Counted from the first letter of the stretch, positions 8,058-17,665 are shown. The stretch is DNA of 64,000 nt from Gammaproteobacteria bacterium (GCA_022599775.1 JAHZLQ010000033.1:1-64000), one strand, 5' to 3'. Translations and numbers: made by a program. Notes: a model not told the origin generated them from the sequence alone.

Positions 8058-8510
8058 ATGGAAGTCATCCTTCTGGAGAAGATCAAGCACCTCGGAGATC
8101 TGGGTGACACCGTCAAGGTGCGCCCGGGCTATGGCCGCAACTTCCTGCTGCCGAAGGGCAAGGCGCTGCCGGCGACCAATGCCAATCGCGAGGTCTACGA
8201 GGCACGCAAGGCGGAGTTGATGAAGAACGCGCAGGAGTCGGTGAATGCCGCCAAACTGCGTGCCGAGAAGATCGCCGGCCTCGAGCTGACGATCGCGATG
8301 CGTGCCGGCGACGAGGGCAAGCTGTACGGCTCGGTCGGTCCGAACGAAATCTCAGATGCCGCCAAGGCGGCCGGAGTCGAGATCGAGCGCGTCGATATCG
8401 ACATGGGCGAAGGCCCGATTCGCAATATCGGTGACTACGACGTCGCGGTGCACCTGCACAGTGAAGTCGAGACCAGCGTCAAGGTGATCGTGGTCGAAGC
8501 CAAGGCTTGA
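8058..8510 (+). CDS. rplI: 50S ribosomal protein L9
   Basis: L9 is an elongated two-domain protein at the base of the L1 stalk that restrains forward slippage. The 150-aa product starts MEVILLEKIKHLGDLGDTVKVRPGYGRNFL, the N-terminal rRNA-binding domain signature. A Lys/Ala-rich connecting helix (about 45-80) leads to a C-terminal domain with GKLYGSVGPNEI. AGGGAGACTGATA precedes the ATG. It is the last gene of the ribosomal operon; the following hairpin separates it from dnaB. Confidence 0.97.
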   Translation: MEVILLEKIKHLGDLGDTVKVRPGYGRNFLLPKGKALPATNANREVYEARKAELMKNAQESVNAAKLRAEKIAGLELTIAMRAGDEGKLYGSVGPNEISDAAKAAGVEIERVDIDMGEGPIRNIGDYDVAVHLHSEVETSVKVIVVEAKA

Positions 8511-8554
8511 GATCCACGCGTACGAGCCCGGCAACATCAGGGCTCCATACCCAG

Positions 8555-8580
8555 AACGCCGCGGACCTCCGCGGCGTTTT
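8555..8580 (+). terminator. Rho-independent terminator after rplI
   Basis: The stem AACGCCGCGG/CCGCGGCGTT with loop ACCT ends in TTTT (8577-8580), 45 nt after rplI and 50 nt before dnaB. Confidence 0.93.
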
Positions 8581-8617
8581 GCATTCCGGGGTGACGCCCG
8601 AATCCGGCCCCAGCGAG

Positions 8618-8629
8618 TACACTTCGAGC
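8618..8629 (+). promoter_or_regulatory. -10 element immediately before the dnaB start codon
   Basis: TACACT at 8618-8623 is followed by six bases (TCGAGC) and then the dnaB ATG. A start site seven bases past the -10 would be the A of the ATG, giving a leaderless mRNA. No clear -35 is present, which lowers confidence. The same geometry appears before clpS and rarA. Confidence 0.35.
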
Positions 8630-9997
8630 ATGGCGCAAGCCCCGAAACAACCTCCCCATTCGATCGAGGCCGAGCAGTCGGTGCTCGGCGGCCTGATGCT
8701 CGACAACCGGTCGTGGTTCGAGCTGGCCGACCGTGTCTCCGAGGACGATTTCTATCGCGAGGATCACCGCCTGATCTTCCGCGCGATGATCAGTCTGCTC
8801 AACAACGCCAAGCCCTGCGACTTCGTCACGCTGTCGGAGCACCTGCGTGCGCTGGAGCAGCTGGAGGCGGCTGGCGGCCTGGCCTACCTCGGCGCCTTGG
8901 CGAATGACACGCCGAGCGCGGCCAATGTGGTGGCCTACGCCGACATCGTGCGTGAACGTTCGGTGCTGCGCAGCCTGATCGCAACCGGTACCGATATTGC
9001 CGACATCGGCTTCAGGCCCAACGGCCGTACGCCGAGCGAATTGATCGACGTAGCGGAACAGAAGGTCTTCGCGATTCGCGAGCGTGGAGCGCGTGGCCGT
9101 GTCGAATACACCGCGATCGGCGATCTGGTGCCGCGCATCGAAGCCAAGGTCGAGGCTTCGCGCAACAGCCCCGGTGGCTTGGCCGGCCTGTCGGCCGGAC
9201 TGACCGATCTGGACCGTCGCACCAATGGTTTCGGCAACAGCGACCTGATCATCATTGCCGGCCGTCCCGGTATGGGCAAGACCAGTTTCGCGATGAATAT
9301 CGCGGAGCACGCCGCGATCAAGCTGAAGAAGCCGGCGGCCGTGTTCAGCATGGAAATGAGCGCCGAGCAGCTGGCGATGCGTGTGCTCGCCTCGCACTGC
9401 CGCCTTGACCAGACACGCCTGCGTTCCGGTCAGCTTGAGGATCACGAATGGGATTGGCTGGTGCAGGGCGGCGTCGACATTCGCGAGGCGCCGCTGTACA
9501 TCGACGAAACCGGCGCGCTGTCTCCGCTGGAACTGCGCGCACGCGCACGCCGCCTCAAGAATCGGCATGACATCGGCCTGATCGTCATTGACTACATCCA
9601 GCTGATGCAGGTGCCCAGCTCACGCGATAACCGAACCAACGAGATTTCAGAAATATCCCGTAATCTCAAAGCCTTGGCCAAGGAACTTAATGTCCCGATC
9701 CTGGCCTTGTCGCAGCTCTCGCGTGAAGTCGAAAAGCGCGAGAACAAGCGGCCGATCATGTCCGACCTTCGCGAGTCGGGTTCGATCGAGCAGGACGCGG
9801 ACATGATTCTGTTCATCTATCGCGATGGTTACTACAAGCGCAAGACCGGAGAGGATCTGGGCGCGGACGACAATATCGCCGAGATCATCATCGCCAAGCA
9901 GCGCAACGGCCCAACCGGTACTGTGAAGTGCGCCTTCATCGGCAAGTACACGCGCTTTGAAAATCTGGCGCAAGGCTACGACAGCTTCAGTGTCTGA
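8630..9997 (+). CDS. dnaB: Replicative DNA helicase DnaB
   Basis: DnaB is the hexameric 5'-3' helicase of the replication fork. The protein is 455 aa from the ATG at 8630. The frame is open further upstream to 8507, but that part crosses the rplI terminator. The N-terminal domain begins PPHSIEAEQSVLGGLMLDNRSW. A linker leads to the RecA-like domain with Walker A GRPGMGKTS (211-219), Walker B LIVIDYIQLM (about 317-326) and SDLRESGSIEQDADMI. The start has no Shine-Dalgarno sequence and lies six bases after a -10-like TACACT. alr follows after 11 nt, so the two are probably cotranscribed. Confidence 0.97.
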   Translation: MAQAPKQPPHSIEAEQSVLGGLMLDNRSWFELADRVSEDDFYREDHRLIFRAMISLLNNAKPCDFVTLSEHLRALEQLEAAGGLAYLGALANDTPSAANVVAYADIVRERSVLRSLIATGTDIADIGFRPNGRTPSELIDVAEQKVFAIRERGARGRVEYTAIGDLVPRIEAKVEASRNSPGGLAGLSAGLTDLDRRTNGFGNSDLIIIAGRPGMGKTSFAMNIAEHAAIKLKKPAAVFSMEMSAEQLAMRVLASHCRLDQTRLRSGQLEDHEWDWLVQGGVDIREAPLYIDETGALSPLELRARARRLKNRHDIGLIVIDYIQLMQVPSSRDNRTNEISEISRNLKALAKELNVPILALSQLSREVEKRENKRPIMSDLRESGSIEQDADMILFIYRDGYYKRKTGEDLGADDNIAEIIIAKQRNGPTGTVKCAFIGKYTRFENLAQGYDSFSV

Positions 9998-10008
9998 TCA
10001 CTGATCCG

Positions 10009-11124
10009 ATGATTCCACGCGTCACCGCCAGCATTGACCTCGACGCGATCCGTCACAATCTGGCGCGGATACGGCAATGGGCGCCTGATTCCCGTGTGAT
10101 GGCCGTGATCAAGGCCGACGCCTATGGACACGGCGCCGTGCAGGTGGCGCGTGCCTTGCGCGATCTGCGCTCCGAGAGCGATTTTGCTGCGCGCCACCCC
10201 TGGGAGGCGGACGCCTTCGCTGTGGCCTGTCTCGAAGAGGCCCTGCGTTTGCGCGAGGCGCGTGTCTACGCGCCGATCGTCGTGCTCGAAGGCGTGTTGT
10301 CGCTGGAAGAGCTGCGCTTGTGCCTGCATCACGAACTGCAGATCGTGGTCCACGATGACTGGCAGCTCGCACTGTTGGAGCAGCTGCCGCGTGGCGCGCG
10401 CGCGCGCTTGTGGGTCAAGATCGATACCGGGATGCATCGGCTCGGTTTCGAGCCTGAAAAGGTAGCCGCCGTTCACGAACGGATACGGGCGCGGCGCGAC
10501 TGGCAGCTGTGTGGCTGGATGACGCATCTCGCCCGTGCCGACGAAACCGACAGTGCGGCCACCCAGGCGCAGATCGATTGCTTCGACGCAGTCTTGGCGG
10601 ACCGTCCAGGTGCCCGCACGATCGCCAATTCGGCAGGGCTTGTCGCCTGGCCGCAGGCGCGTGTCGACTGGGTCCGGCCCGGCCTGCTGCTCTATGGCGC
10701 GAGCCCGCTGCCCGGCCGGACCGGAGCCGAGCTGGGACTGCGACCGGCGATGCGCCTGGAGTCGCGTGTGCTCGCATTGCGAGACTGCCGCGCTGGTGAA
10801 CCGATCGGGTACGGCGCGATCTACCACTGCGAGCGCGACATGCGCATCGCCGTGGTCACGGTTGGCTATGCCGATGGCGTGCACCGCTGTCTGCCGAACG
10901 GCACGCCATTTCAGGTGCACGGACAGAGTGCGCCGATGGTGGGGCGGGTCTCGATGGACATGGTGACGATCGACGTGTCCGCGATCCCGCAGACCCGCGT
11001 CGGCGATTCGGTGCTGTTATGGGGCGAGGGCCTGCCGGTCGAAGCACTCGCCGAGCGCGCGGGGACGCTGTCCTACGAGCTGTTTTGCGGTCTGACGCAG
11101 CGCGTGCGTCGCGTCTATCCCTGA
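10009..11124 (+). CDS. alr: Alanine racemase
   Basis: This PLP enzyme interconverts L- and D-alanine for peptidoglycan synthesis in the cytoplasm. The 371-aa product has the PLP-lysine motif VIKADAYGHG (Lys35) and the catalytic Tyr in GYGAIYH (Tyr268). VGRVSMDMVTIDVS and a C-terminal TLSYELFCGLTQRV are typical. dnaB-alr is a common gammaproteobacterial pair. The last 10 bp overlap the 3' end of the convergent hydrolase gene, so no terminator separates the two. Confidence 0.96.
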   Translation: MIPRVTASIDLDAIRHNLARIRQWAPDSRVMAVIKADAYGHGAVQVARALRDLRSESDFAARHPWEADAFAVACLEEALRLREARVYAPIVVLEGVLSLEELRLCLHHELQIVVHDDWQLALLEQLPRGARARLWVKIDTGMHRLGFEPEKVAAVHERIRARRDWQLCGWMTHLARADETDSAATQAQIDCFDAVLADRPGARTIANSAGLVAWPQARVDWVRPGLLLYGASPLPGRTGAELGLRPAMRLESRVLALRDCRAGEPIGYGAIYHCERDMRIAVVTVGYADGVHRCLPNGTPFQVHGQSAPMVGRVSMDMVTIDVSAIPQTRVGDSVLLWGEGLPVEALAERAGTLSYELFCGLTQRVRRVYP

Positions 11125-11975
11125 TCGCCGCTTGATCCGGCGCGACGCAGCAGCGCCGCGATTCGCTGCGGCGCCTCGATGTGCGCGTGATGCCCGCAGT
11201 CGTCGATCACTTCAAGTTGGGCATGCGGAAGCACGGCCAGGTAGTCCTGGGCGCCGGACAGCGGCGCCAGGCGGTCCTGGCGTCCCCAGACGATATCGAC
11301 CGGAGCGCTCAGCTCCGCGAGCGACAGCGGCTGCTGCAGCTCCTCCCCGATCTGCCGGAGTTCGTCGATCGAGCGGGCTGCGCGTTCGATGCTGACATGG
11401 CGTGCGTAGTCCTCAAAAACGCTGGCGGCCAGGGACTCCGGTGCGTGAAAGCTGGTGCGCCGATGGCGTTCCACCACGGCAGCAATCGCCTGTTCGGGGC
11501 CGCTGCCGGCGGACAGGGAGGCGACGCCTTCGGCCAGCGCCCGATTGCGGACGAACACCCGTTGCCAGGGCGGAAGCTGCAGCGGTGCCGGGGCAATGGC
11601 GATGACGCGCGCGACGCGGCGGCGAGCTGCCGCGTCGCCGGCGAGCGCGCTCAGGACGGCGCGCGCCCCGAAACTCTGGCCGATCAGTATCAGTGGTGCG
11701 GCATGTTCGCAGTGTTCGATGGCCGCGCGGCATAGGTCGATCCATTGGGGCAGCCGTGCGCCGCCGCGTTCCGACGAGGCTTCGCCATGACCCGGTGCGT
11801 CGAGGGCGACGGCCGAAAATTCGCCCTCGATGGCCGAAAACAGCGGCTTGTAGGCGTCTGCCGAATCGCCCCAGCCGTGCAGGCACAGCAGGCGAGGGCG
11901 CTCCGGCGGAGCGTCGAGGCACAGGGCACGGGTTTCGAATCCTGCCAGCCGTATGCGTGTGCTGTGCAAGGACAT
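11115..11975 (-). CDS. Alpha/beta-fold hydrolase
   Basis: The 286-aa protein is a probable cytoplasmic hydrolase of the alpha/beta fold; the substrate is unknown. The oxyanion-hole segment is LLCLHGWGDSAD. The nucleophile elbow GQSFGA places Ser101, with the acid Asp234 in WGRQDRLAP and the base His262 in DCGHHAHIE, so the triad is complete. There is no signal peptide. Its ATG shares one base with the gspF stop (TGATG), so it is the last gene of the gspC-D-E-F operon. Its own stop overlaps alr by 10 bp. Whether it has anything to do with secretion cannot be told from sequence. Confidence 0.82.
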   Translation of the reverse strand: MSLHSTRIRLAGFETRALCLDAPPERPRLLCLHGWGDSADAYKPLFSAIEGEFSAVALDAPGHGEASSERGGARLPQWIDLCRAAIEHCEHAAPLILIGQSFGARAVLSALAGDAAARRRVARVIAIAPAPLQLPPWQRVFVRNRALAEGVASLSAGSGPEQAIAAVVERHRRTSFHAPESLAASVFEDYARHVSIERAARSIDELRQIGEELQQPLSLAELSAPVDIVWGRQDRLAPLSGAQDYLAVLPHAQLEVIDDCGHHAHIEAPQRIAALLRRAGSSGDQG

Positions 11976-13195
11976 CAGGCACCCAGCAGATCGTAGGACT
12001 CGAATATCGGCTGCAGAATGCCCAGCACGATCATCAGCACCATGGCGCCCAGCAGCAGCACCAGCAATGGGGGCAGGGCGCCCATCAAGCCGTTGATCAG
12101 CGCATTGAGTTCGCGTTCCTGGTTCTCCGCCGCGCGTTCCAACATGTCGTCGAGCTTGCCGGATTGCTCGCCGCTGGCGATCAGGTGCAAGGAGATCGGC
12201 GGAAACAAGCGACTCTCCGACAGGGATTTCGACAGGCTGCTGCCTTCGCGTACGCGTCGCGCAGCGGTATCGATGGCGTCGCGCATCGGCAGGTGAGTGA
12301 CCACCTGGGCGCCGATCTGCAGGCCGTCGAGTATCGGCACGCCGGAATTGGTGAGGATGCCGAGCGTGCGTGTAAAGCGGGCTGTCTGATTGGTGCGAAC
12401 CACGCGGCCGATCAAGGGAAGTCGCAGCAGCTGGCGGTCCCAGCGCCGGCGGATCGGCTCGCGCTTGAGCGCGGCGCGAATGCCCCAGGGAACGCCGACC
12501 GCGAGCGCGATCAGCAGCGGCCAGTAATCGCGGATGAAGTCGGAGATCGCGATCAGCATGCGCGTCAGCAACGGCAGCTGGCTGTCGTTGCTTTCGAACA
12601 CGCTGACCACTTGCGGAACCACGTAGGCGAGCAAGGCGGAGACGATCAGCAAGGATGCCGACACCAGCACCGCCGGATAGATCGCGGCAACGACCAGTTT
12701 CTGCTGCAGCTCCTGCCGGCCTTCGACATAGTCCGAGAGGCGTTCGAGCACGTTGTCGAGCTTGCCGGATAGCTCGCCCGCTTCCACGGTCGCGCGAAAC
12801 AGCGGCGGAAACGCGCCCGGAAATTCGGCCAGCGCACGCGCCAGGCTGGAACCTTCGACCACGCTGGCGCGCACGCCGAGCGTAACGCGCTTGATGCTCT
12901 TGCCTTCGGACTGTTCGCCAACGGCGGTGAGCGCCTCGTCCAGCGGCAGCCCGGAGCGTGTCAGGGTGGCCAGCTGACGTGTGAACAACGACAGTTCGCT
13001 GGCCGACAGGCTGGCGCCCTTGCGCGAAAACAGCTTGCGATCCTCATTGCGGATCTCCGCAACCTGTTTGATCTCGGTCGGCATCAAGCCGCGCGTGCGC
13101 AGCATCTCGCGAACCTGACGCGCGGTATCGCCCTCGATCAGGCCCTTTTCCTGGCGGCCCTTGGCATTGAGCGCGCTGTATTCGAAGGCGGCCAT
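11975..13195 (-). CDS. gspF: Type II secretion inner-membrane platform protein GspF
   Basis: GspF is the polytopic platform protein that couples the GspE ATPase to pseudopilus assembly. The 406-aa protein starts MAAFEYSALNAKGRQEKGLIEGD. It has two repeated GspF domains: one from about 70 with FTRQLATLTRSGLPLDEAL, and one from about 272 with FTRTLGILTNSGVPILDGL. Membrane segments lie near 170-190, 220-240 and at the C-terminus (LPPLLVLLLGAMVLMIVLGIL). GAGG lies upstream of the ATG. It follows gspE after 57 nt. Confidence 0.94.
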   Translation of the reverse strand: MAAFEYSALNAKGRQEKGLIEGDTARQVREMLRTRGLMPTEIKQVAEIRNEDRKLFSRKGASLSASELSLFTRQLATLTRSGLPLDEALTAVGEQSEGKSIKRVTLGVRASVVEGSSLARALAEFPGAFPPLFRATVEAGELSGKLDNVLERLSDYVEGRQELQQKLVVAAIYPAVLVSASLLIVSALLAYVVPQVVSVFESNDSQLPLLTRMLIAISDFIRDYWPLLIALAVGVPWGIRAALKREPIRRRWDRQLLRLPLIGRVVRTNQTARFTRTLGILTNSGVPILDGLQIGAQVVTHLPMRDAIDTAARRVREGSSLSKSLSESRLFPPISLHLIASGEQSGKLDDMLERAAENQERELNALINGLMGALPPLLVLLLGAMVLMIVLGILQPIFESYDLLGA

Positions 13196-13252
13196 TTTAT
13201 CGCCTCAGGTTCTTTGCACGCCTGACGCCTGTCGCCTTAGGCCTCACGAACA

Positions 13253-14749
13253 TCAGTCTTCCGAGGTGACGCGCAGCACTTCGCGCAGGGTGGTCACGCC
13301 GGCCAGTACCTTGTTGCGCCCGGACTGCATGATGCCGGGGCTGGACTTGCGCGCATGCGTTTCCATGATCTGCTCGGAACTGTTGTCGTGCACCATCGAC
13401 TCCAGCGTGCTGTCGATCTCGATGATTTCGTGGATGCCGGAACGTCCCTGGAAACCGGTATGGCGACATTGTGGACAGCCGACATCGCGATAAAGAATCA
13501 CCGGTTCGGCGTGCTGAATCGCGAGCTGCTCGCGTTCGACCGCATCGGCTTCGTAGGACTGCTTGCAGTGCGGGCACAGCGAGCGCACCAGGCGCTGCGC
13601 CATCAGGCCGATCAGCGAGGTGGACAGCAGGAACGGTTCCACGCCCATGTCGCGCAGCCGCGAAATCGCGCCGATCGCGGTATTGGTATGCAGTGTGGAC
13701 ATCACCAGATGGCCGGTCAGCGAAGCCTGCACCGCGATCTGCGCGGTTTCCAGGTCGCGGATTTCGCCGATCATCACCACGTCCGGATCCTGACGCAGGA
13801 TGGCGCGCAGACCGCGCGCGAAGGTCATGTCGACCTTGGTGTTGACCTGGGTCTGGCCGATGCCGTCGATGTTGTACTCGATCGGGTCTTCGACCGTCAT
13901 GATGTTGCGGCTGCGGTCGTTGAGTACCTGCAGGGCGGCGTAGAGCGTGGTGCTCTTGCCGGAGCCGGTCGGCCCGGTGACCAGCATGATTCCGTAGGGG
14001 CGCTGGATGATGCGGCGCAGCGCGGCCGTCTGTTGCGGCTCCAGGCCGAGGTGCTCAAGGTCGATGCGCCCGGCCTGCTTGTCGAGAATGCGCATCACCA
14101 CGCGTTCGTTGTGCTGACCCGTGGGAATCGTCGAGACGCGCACGTCGACCTTGCGGCCGGCGACGGAGCGCGAAATGCGGCCGTCCTGCGGCAGGCGCTT
14201 TTCGGCAATGTCGAGCTTGGCCATGATCTTGATGCGCGAGACAATGCGCGGCGCCAGGCTCTTGGGCGGTGTCATCACTTCGCGCAGCACGCCGTCCACG
14301 CGGAAACGCACCATCAACTGCGATTCGAAGCTTTCGATGTGAATGTCGGAGGCGTTCTCCTTGATTCCCTCGATCAGCAGTCCGTTGATGAACTTGATGA
14401 TCGGCGCGTCGTCCTGCGACTCCAGCAGATCCTGCGATTCGGTCAGCACCTGTGCCAGCGAATTCAGATCCGGGTCTTCCTCGTCGCCCAGGCCCTCCAT
14501 CAGTTCCGAGGCGGCGCCGCGACTTTCCTCGTAGGTACGCTGCAGGAAGCGGTCGAACTCCTCGTCATCCACGGTCTTGGGTTTGACCGGACGGGACAGA
14601 AAGCGCTGGACTTCCAGCACGGATTCAAGTCCGACACCACGCCGGCACACGATTTCGACATGCTCGTCGACGACACCGGCCACGACGATGCCGTGGCGCT
14701 TGGCGAACGCATAACTCGGCCGGCGCAGTGCTTCCTGTTCAAGCATCAT
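13253..14749 (-). CDS. gspE: Type II secretion ATPase GspE
   Basis: GspE is the cytoplasmic secretion ATPase. The 498-aa protein has the N1E/N2E regions, then Walker A GPTGSGKST (259-267) and the Asp box. Walker B and the His box follow as MIGEIRDLETAQIA and GHLVMSTLHTNTA. A four-cysteine zinc domain (CPHC and CPQC) separates GspE from many PilB relatives. The motif LPQDGRI and a KVLAGVTTLREVLRVT C-terminus are standard. Two adjacent ATGs (14749 and 14746) could serve as starts. It lies 8 nt after gspD. Confidence 0.95.
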   Translation of the reverse strand: MMLEQEALRRPSYAFAKRHGIVVAGVVDEHVEIVCRRGVGLESVLEVQRFLSRPVKPKTVDDEEFDRFLQRTYEESRGAASELMEGLGDEEDPDLNSLAQVLTESQDLLESQDDAPIIKFINGLLIEGIKENASDIHIESFESQLMVRFRVDGVLREVMTPPKSLAPRIVSRIKIMAKLDIAEKRLPQDGRISRSVAGRKVDVRVSTIPTGQHNERVVMRILDKQAGRIDLEHLGLEPQQTAALRRIIQRPYGIMLVTGPTGSGKSTTLYAALQVLNDRSRNIMTVEDPIEYNIDGIGQTQVNTKVDMTFARGLRAILRQDPDVVMIGEIRDLETAQIAVQASLTGHLVMSTLHTNTAIGAISRLRDMGVEPFLLSTSLIGLMAQRLVRSLCPHCKQSYEADAVEREQLAIQHAEPVILYRDVGCPQCRHTGFQGRSGIHEIIEIDSTLESMVHDNSSEQIMETHARKSSPGIMQSGRNKVLAGVTTLREVLRVTSED

Positions 14750-14757
14750 AAAGCCGC

Positions 14758-16809
14758 TTATTCGCCTTCAACGCTGCCGGGCGCCACGGCTTCGGCCGGC
14801 TTCCCCGCGCGCGGATCGTCCGCCGCTTCGTCCGGGAAGTCCGGCGCGGTGTTGTCGCGCAGATACTGCTCAATCGGCAACAGAACCGGCTTCGGACCAC
14901 CGACCAGCGGCACGTCGCCCTGGCCGGCCTGCAGCAACTGCGCGTCGCGTACACCGTTGTACTTGCGAGCGGTGTAGTAGTCCGCCTCACCGCGCTTGCG
15001 CAGGATCACCGGGCGCAGGAACACCATCAGATTGCGCTTGGTGGTTTCCACCGAGCGGTACTTGAACAGATTGCCGAGCAGCGGAATCTTGCTGAGGAAC
15101 GGCACCGCGGACTGCGAATCGGTGACGTTGTCGTCGATCAACCCGCCCAGAACCAGCATCTGCCCACTTTGCACCGAAACGGTGTTGGTCACGGTGCGCT
15201 TGTTGGTGATCTGCGTCAGCGAGCTGCCGCTGGCCGACAGGCTGGAAATTTCGAGGTTGAGCTTGAGCTTGACCGAATCGCCCACGTTGATCTGCGGCGT
15301 CACGCCCAGTGTCAGACCCACGTCCTTGCGTTCGACCGTCTGAAACGGATTGACGGCGCCGTTGATGCCGCTGCTGGTGCCGGTGCTTGAATACTGGCCA
15401 GTGAGGAACGGGACTTCCTGGCCCACCGAGATCTCGGCTTCCTCGTTGTCCATCGTCAACAGCGTCGGTGCCGACAGGATGTTGGTGTCACCGTCACCCT
15501 GCAGTGCGTGCAGGACGGCGCCGAAGCTGGTTCCGCTACTGTTGATCTTGCCGAGAAAGGCGGTGGCGCCTTCACCGAGCAGGCTCAGCGCGGCGCCGGC
15601 GAGATCCTCGGTATCGGCGCCGGCGGTTGCGGCCTGCGAGGCCGAGTTCAGGGCGCTTTGCGTGCTTGAGGAGAATATGCCGGCGGCGGCGATGTTATTG
15701 GGGTTGTAGACCACCCAGTCGAGGCCGAGCTGTCCGGTCTTGTTGGCGCTGACCTCGGCGATGATCGACTCGACCATGACCTGCGAACGTCTGATGTCGA
15801 GCTGTGCCACCACGCTGCGAATCTGACGCATGGTTTTGGGATTGGCGGTGACGACCAGGGCATTGGTATCCGGGTCGGCGATGATGCGCGAGCCCACGGC
15901 GCCGCGGCCGCCGCCGCCCTGCGCCGCACCACCTTGCGCCGCGCTCTGCGCCTGGTCGGCCTGTTCCGCATAGCCTTCCAGAATCGGCGCGAGATTCTCG
16001 GCCGAGGCATAGCTCAGGTAGATGACCTGGGTCGCGCCGTCGTCGGCCAGCTCCACATCCAGGCTGCGGATGATCTCGATGTATTTCTGGCGCTCGGACT
16101 TGTCGCCGCCGACCAGCACCGCGTTGGAGCGTTCGTCCGCAATGATCGAGGCCGGCGTGGTCGTCGGGTCCTGCTGCTTGTTCTGTTGCGCCAGCGTGGT
16201 GAGGATGCGTACCACCTCGGCAGCCGCGGCATAGCGCAGCTTGATCATCTCGATTTCCTGATCGCCGCTGCGATCGATCTCCGCGATGATGCGCTCCATG
16301 CGCGTCACGTTGGCGGCACGGTCGGCGATGATCAGCATGTTCGACGGCGTGTACGCGGCGAGGTGCCCCCATTGCGGAACCAGTGGCCGCAGGATGGGCA
16401 CGAGCTGCGCGGCCGGCACGTTCTCCACCGACATCACGCGCGTCACGATCTCATCACCGGGGATCGACCGCGTGCCGGCGCCGCCGTCCTGCCGCGCACT
16501 GGTTTCGGGCACGATCTTGATTGTGTCGCCAGCCGGAATCGCCGCGAAGCCGTGCACCTGCAGCACCGCCAGAAAGGTCTCATAGACCGATTCCGGCGAC
16601 ATCGGCGTCGACGAGATCACGGTGATCTTGGCCTTGACGCGCGGATCGATGATGAAGTTGCGCCCGGTGACATCGCTGACCGTCGCGATCAGCGTGTTGA
16701 TGTCGGCGTCCTTGAGGTTGAGCGTGACTTCGTTCTGTGCGTGGGCCGACAACGAGAGCGTCAGGGCGAACAGCGCGATCAGGTGCAGGCGAGGGGATCG
16801 GACGACCAT
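14758..16809 (-). CDS. gspD: Type II secretion secretin GspD
   Basis: GspD forms the outer-membrane secretin channel. The 683-aa precursor has a Sec signal peptide (1-25, ending AHAQ). The N0 domain follows (NLKDADINTLIATVSDVTGRNFI), then three N1-N3 ring domains and the C-terminal secretin domain (VPFLTGQYSSTG through VGLTLGVTPQINVGD and MLVLGGLIDD). A Gly-rich stretch (AAQGGGGRGAVG) lies in the N3 loop. The final about 100 residues include a Pro/Ala/Asp-rich tail. The start codon is one base after the gspC stop. Confidence 0.95.
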   Translation of the reverse strand: MVVRSPRLHLIALFALTLSLSAHAQNEVTLNLKDADINTLIATVSDVTGRNFIIDPRVKAKITVISSTPMSPESVYETFLAVLQVHGFAAIPAGDTIKIVPETSARQDGGAGTRSIPGDEIVTRVMSVENVPAAQLVPILRPLVPQWGHLAAYTPSNMLIIADRAANVTRMERIIAEIDRSGDQEIEMIKLRYAAAAEVVRILTTLAQQNKQQDPTTTPASIIADERSNAVLVGGDKSERQKYIEIIRSLDVELADDGATQVIYLSYASAENLAPILEGYAEQADQAQSAAQGGAAQGGGGRGAVGSRIIADPDTNALVVTANPKTMRQIRSVVAQLDIRRSQVMVESIIAEVSANKTGQLGLDWVVYNPNNIAAAGIFSSSTQSALNSASQAATAGADTEDLAGAALSLLGEGATAFLGKINSSGTSFGAVLHALQGDGDTNILSAPTLLTMDNEEAEISVGQEVPFLTGQYSSTGTSSGINGAVNPFQTVERKDVGLTLGVTPQINVGDSVKLKLNLEISSLSASGSSLTQITNKRTVTNTVSVQSGQMLVLGGLIDDNVTDSQSAVPFLSKIPLLGNLFKYRSVETTKRNLMVFLRPVILRKRGEADYYTARKYNGVRDAQLLQAGQGDVPLVGGPKPVLLPIEQYLRDNTAPDFPDEAADDPRAGKPAEAVAPGSVEGE

Positions 16810-16810
16810 G

Positions 16811-17665
16811 TCAGTTAATACTTAGAGTGTAGTTCTGGAGTTGACCGCCACGTTCCACCGAAAGATTCACGCTCGTGGCCTGGCTCAGTTCACCCAGCAG
16901 TTGCAAGGCTCGCGCCGGATCGTTCAATTCTACGCCGTTGACGGCCGTGACCAGGTCGCCGGGGCGCAGTCCGGCGGCCGAAAACAGCGAGCGGTCACGC
17001 CCCGGATAGATGCGGTAGCCACGTTGGTTGCCGCCGACGTTGGCCGGCACCACGCGGATGAATTCCTGGGCGCGACTGGGATCGGCCAGCAGGGTTTCAC
17101 GAATCTGGGTCAGTTCGGCGACGTCCACGGCATTGTCACCACCACTCTGGCTGGGCAGGTAGCGGCTGTCGGTGGCGGCACTGGGCTTGTCCTTGTCCAG
17201 ACGCAGGGTTTCAAGCTGGCCGGCCCGCGACAGAATCACCCGGTCCGGGAAAATCGCCTGCAGTGTGACGCCTCGCGCGATGTCGTCGTTGATTGCGTAG
17301 GGCTTTTCCTCACCGTTGCTGCTTTCGATCAAGGCGCGTGAGCCATGCGTGTCGGTGTTCGCGAGTATGCCGATGAGCTTGAGGTTGAGACGCGTGTCCG
17401 GCGCATCCTCGATCGCGGCGCGGGTCTTGGGAACCTCATAGCGCCCGAACAGGGCGGCGCCGACGATCAGATTGAGATCAACGGCTTTGGAGTCGGAATT
17501 TTTGCCGTCGGCCAGCACCGGCGGTGGTGTCCACGCCGGCGCCGGCACAAAGGCCCAGACCAGATGCGCCAGCTGAACACCGAGCACGACGACCAGCGCC
17601 GCGCTGACCACGGCCGGCAGCACGGCGAGGCCGCGATCGAAAATCGGTGGGAGTCCCCTGCTCAT
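16811..17665 (-). CDS. gspC: Type II secretion protein GspC
   Basis: GspC is the bitopic inner-membrane protein that links the platform to the secretin. From the ATG at 17665 the protein is 284 aa. A short cytoplasmic N-terminus is followed by a membrane segment (about 13-35). The homology-region domain comes next (LIVGAALFGRYEVP, then LNLKLIGILAN). A C-terminal PDZ domain (about 210-284) shows AGLRPGDLVTAVNGVELNDPARALQLL. The frame is open upstream to 17767, but those 34 residues are Arg-rich and untypical. TATCAT lies eight bases before this ATG. gspG-N are not in the window, so the rest of the system must be encoded elsewhere. Confidence 0.88.
   Translation of the reverse strand: MSRGLPPIFDRGLAVLPAVVSAALVVVLGVQLAHLVWAFVPAPAWTPPPVLADGKNSDSKAVDLNLIVGAALFGRYEVPKTRAAIEDAPDTRLNLKLIGILANTDTHGSRALIESSNGEEKPYAINDDIARGVTLQAIFPDRVILSRAGQLETLRLDKDKPSAATDSRYLPSQSGGDNAVDVAELTQIRETLLADPSRAQEFIRVVPANVGGNQRGYRIYPGRDRSLFSAAGLRPGDLVTAVNGVELNDPARALQLLGELSQATSVNLSVERGGQLQNYTLSIN

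Noticed and set aside
13355..14977. 540-aa open frame antisense to gspE
   Set aside because: The minus strand encodes complete GspE with all ATPase motifs; the plus frame is a shadow.
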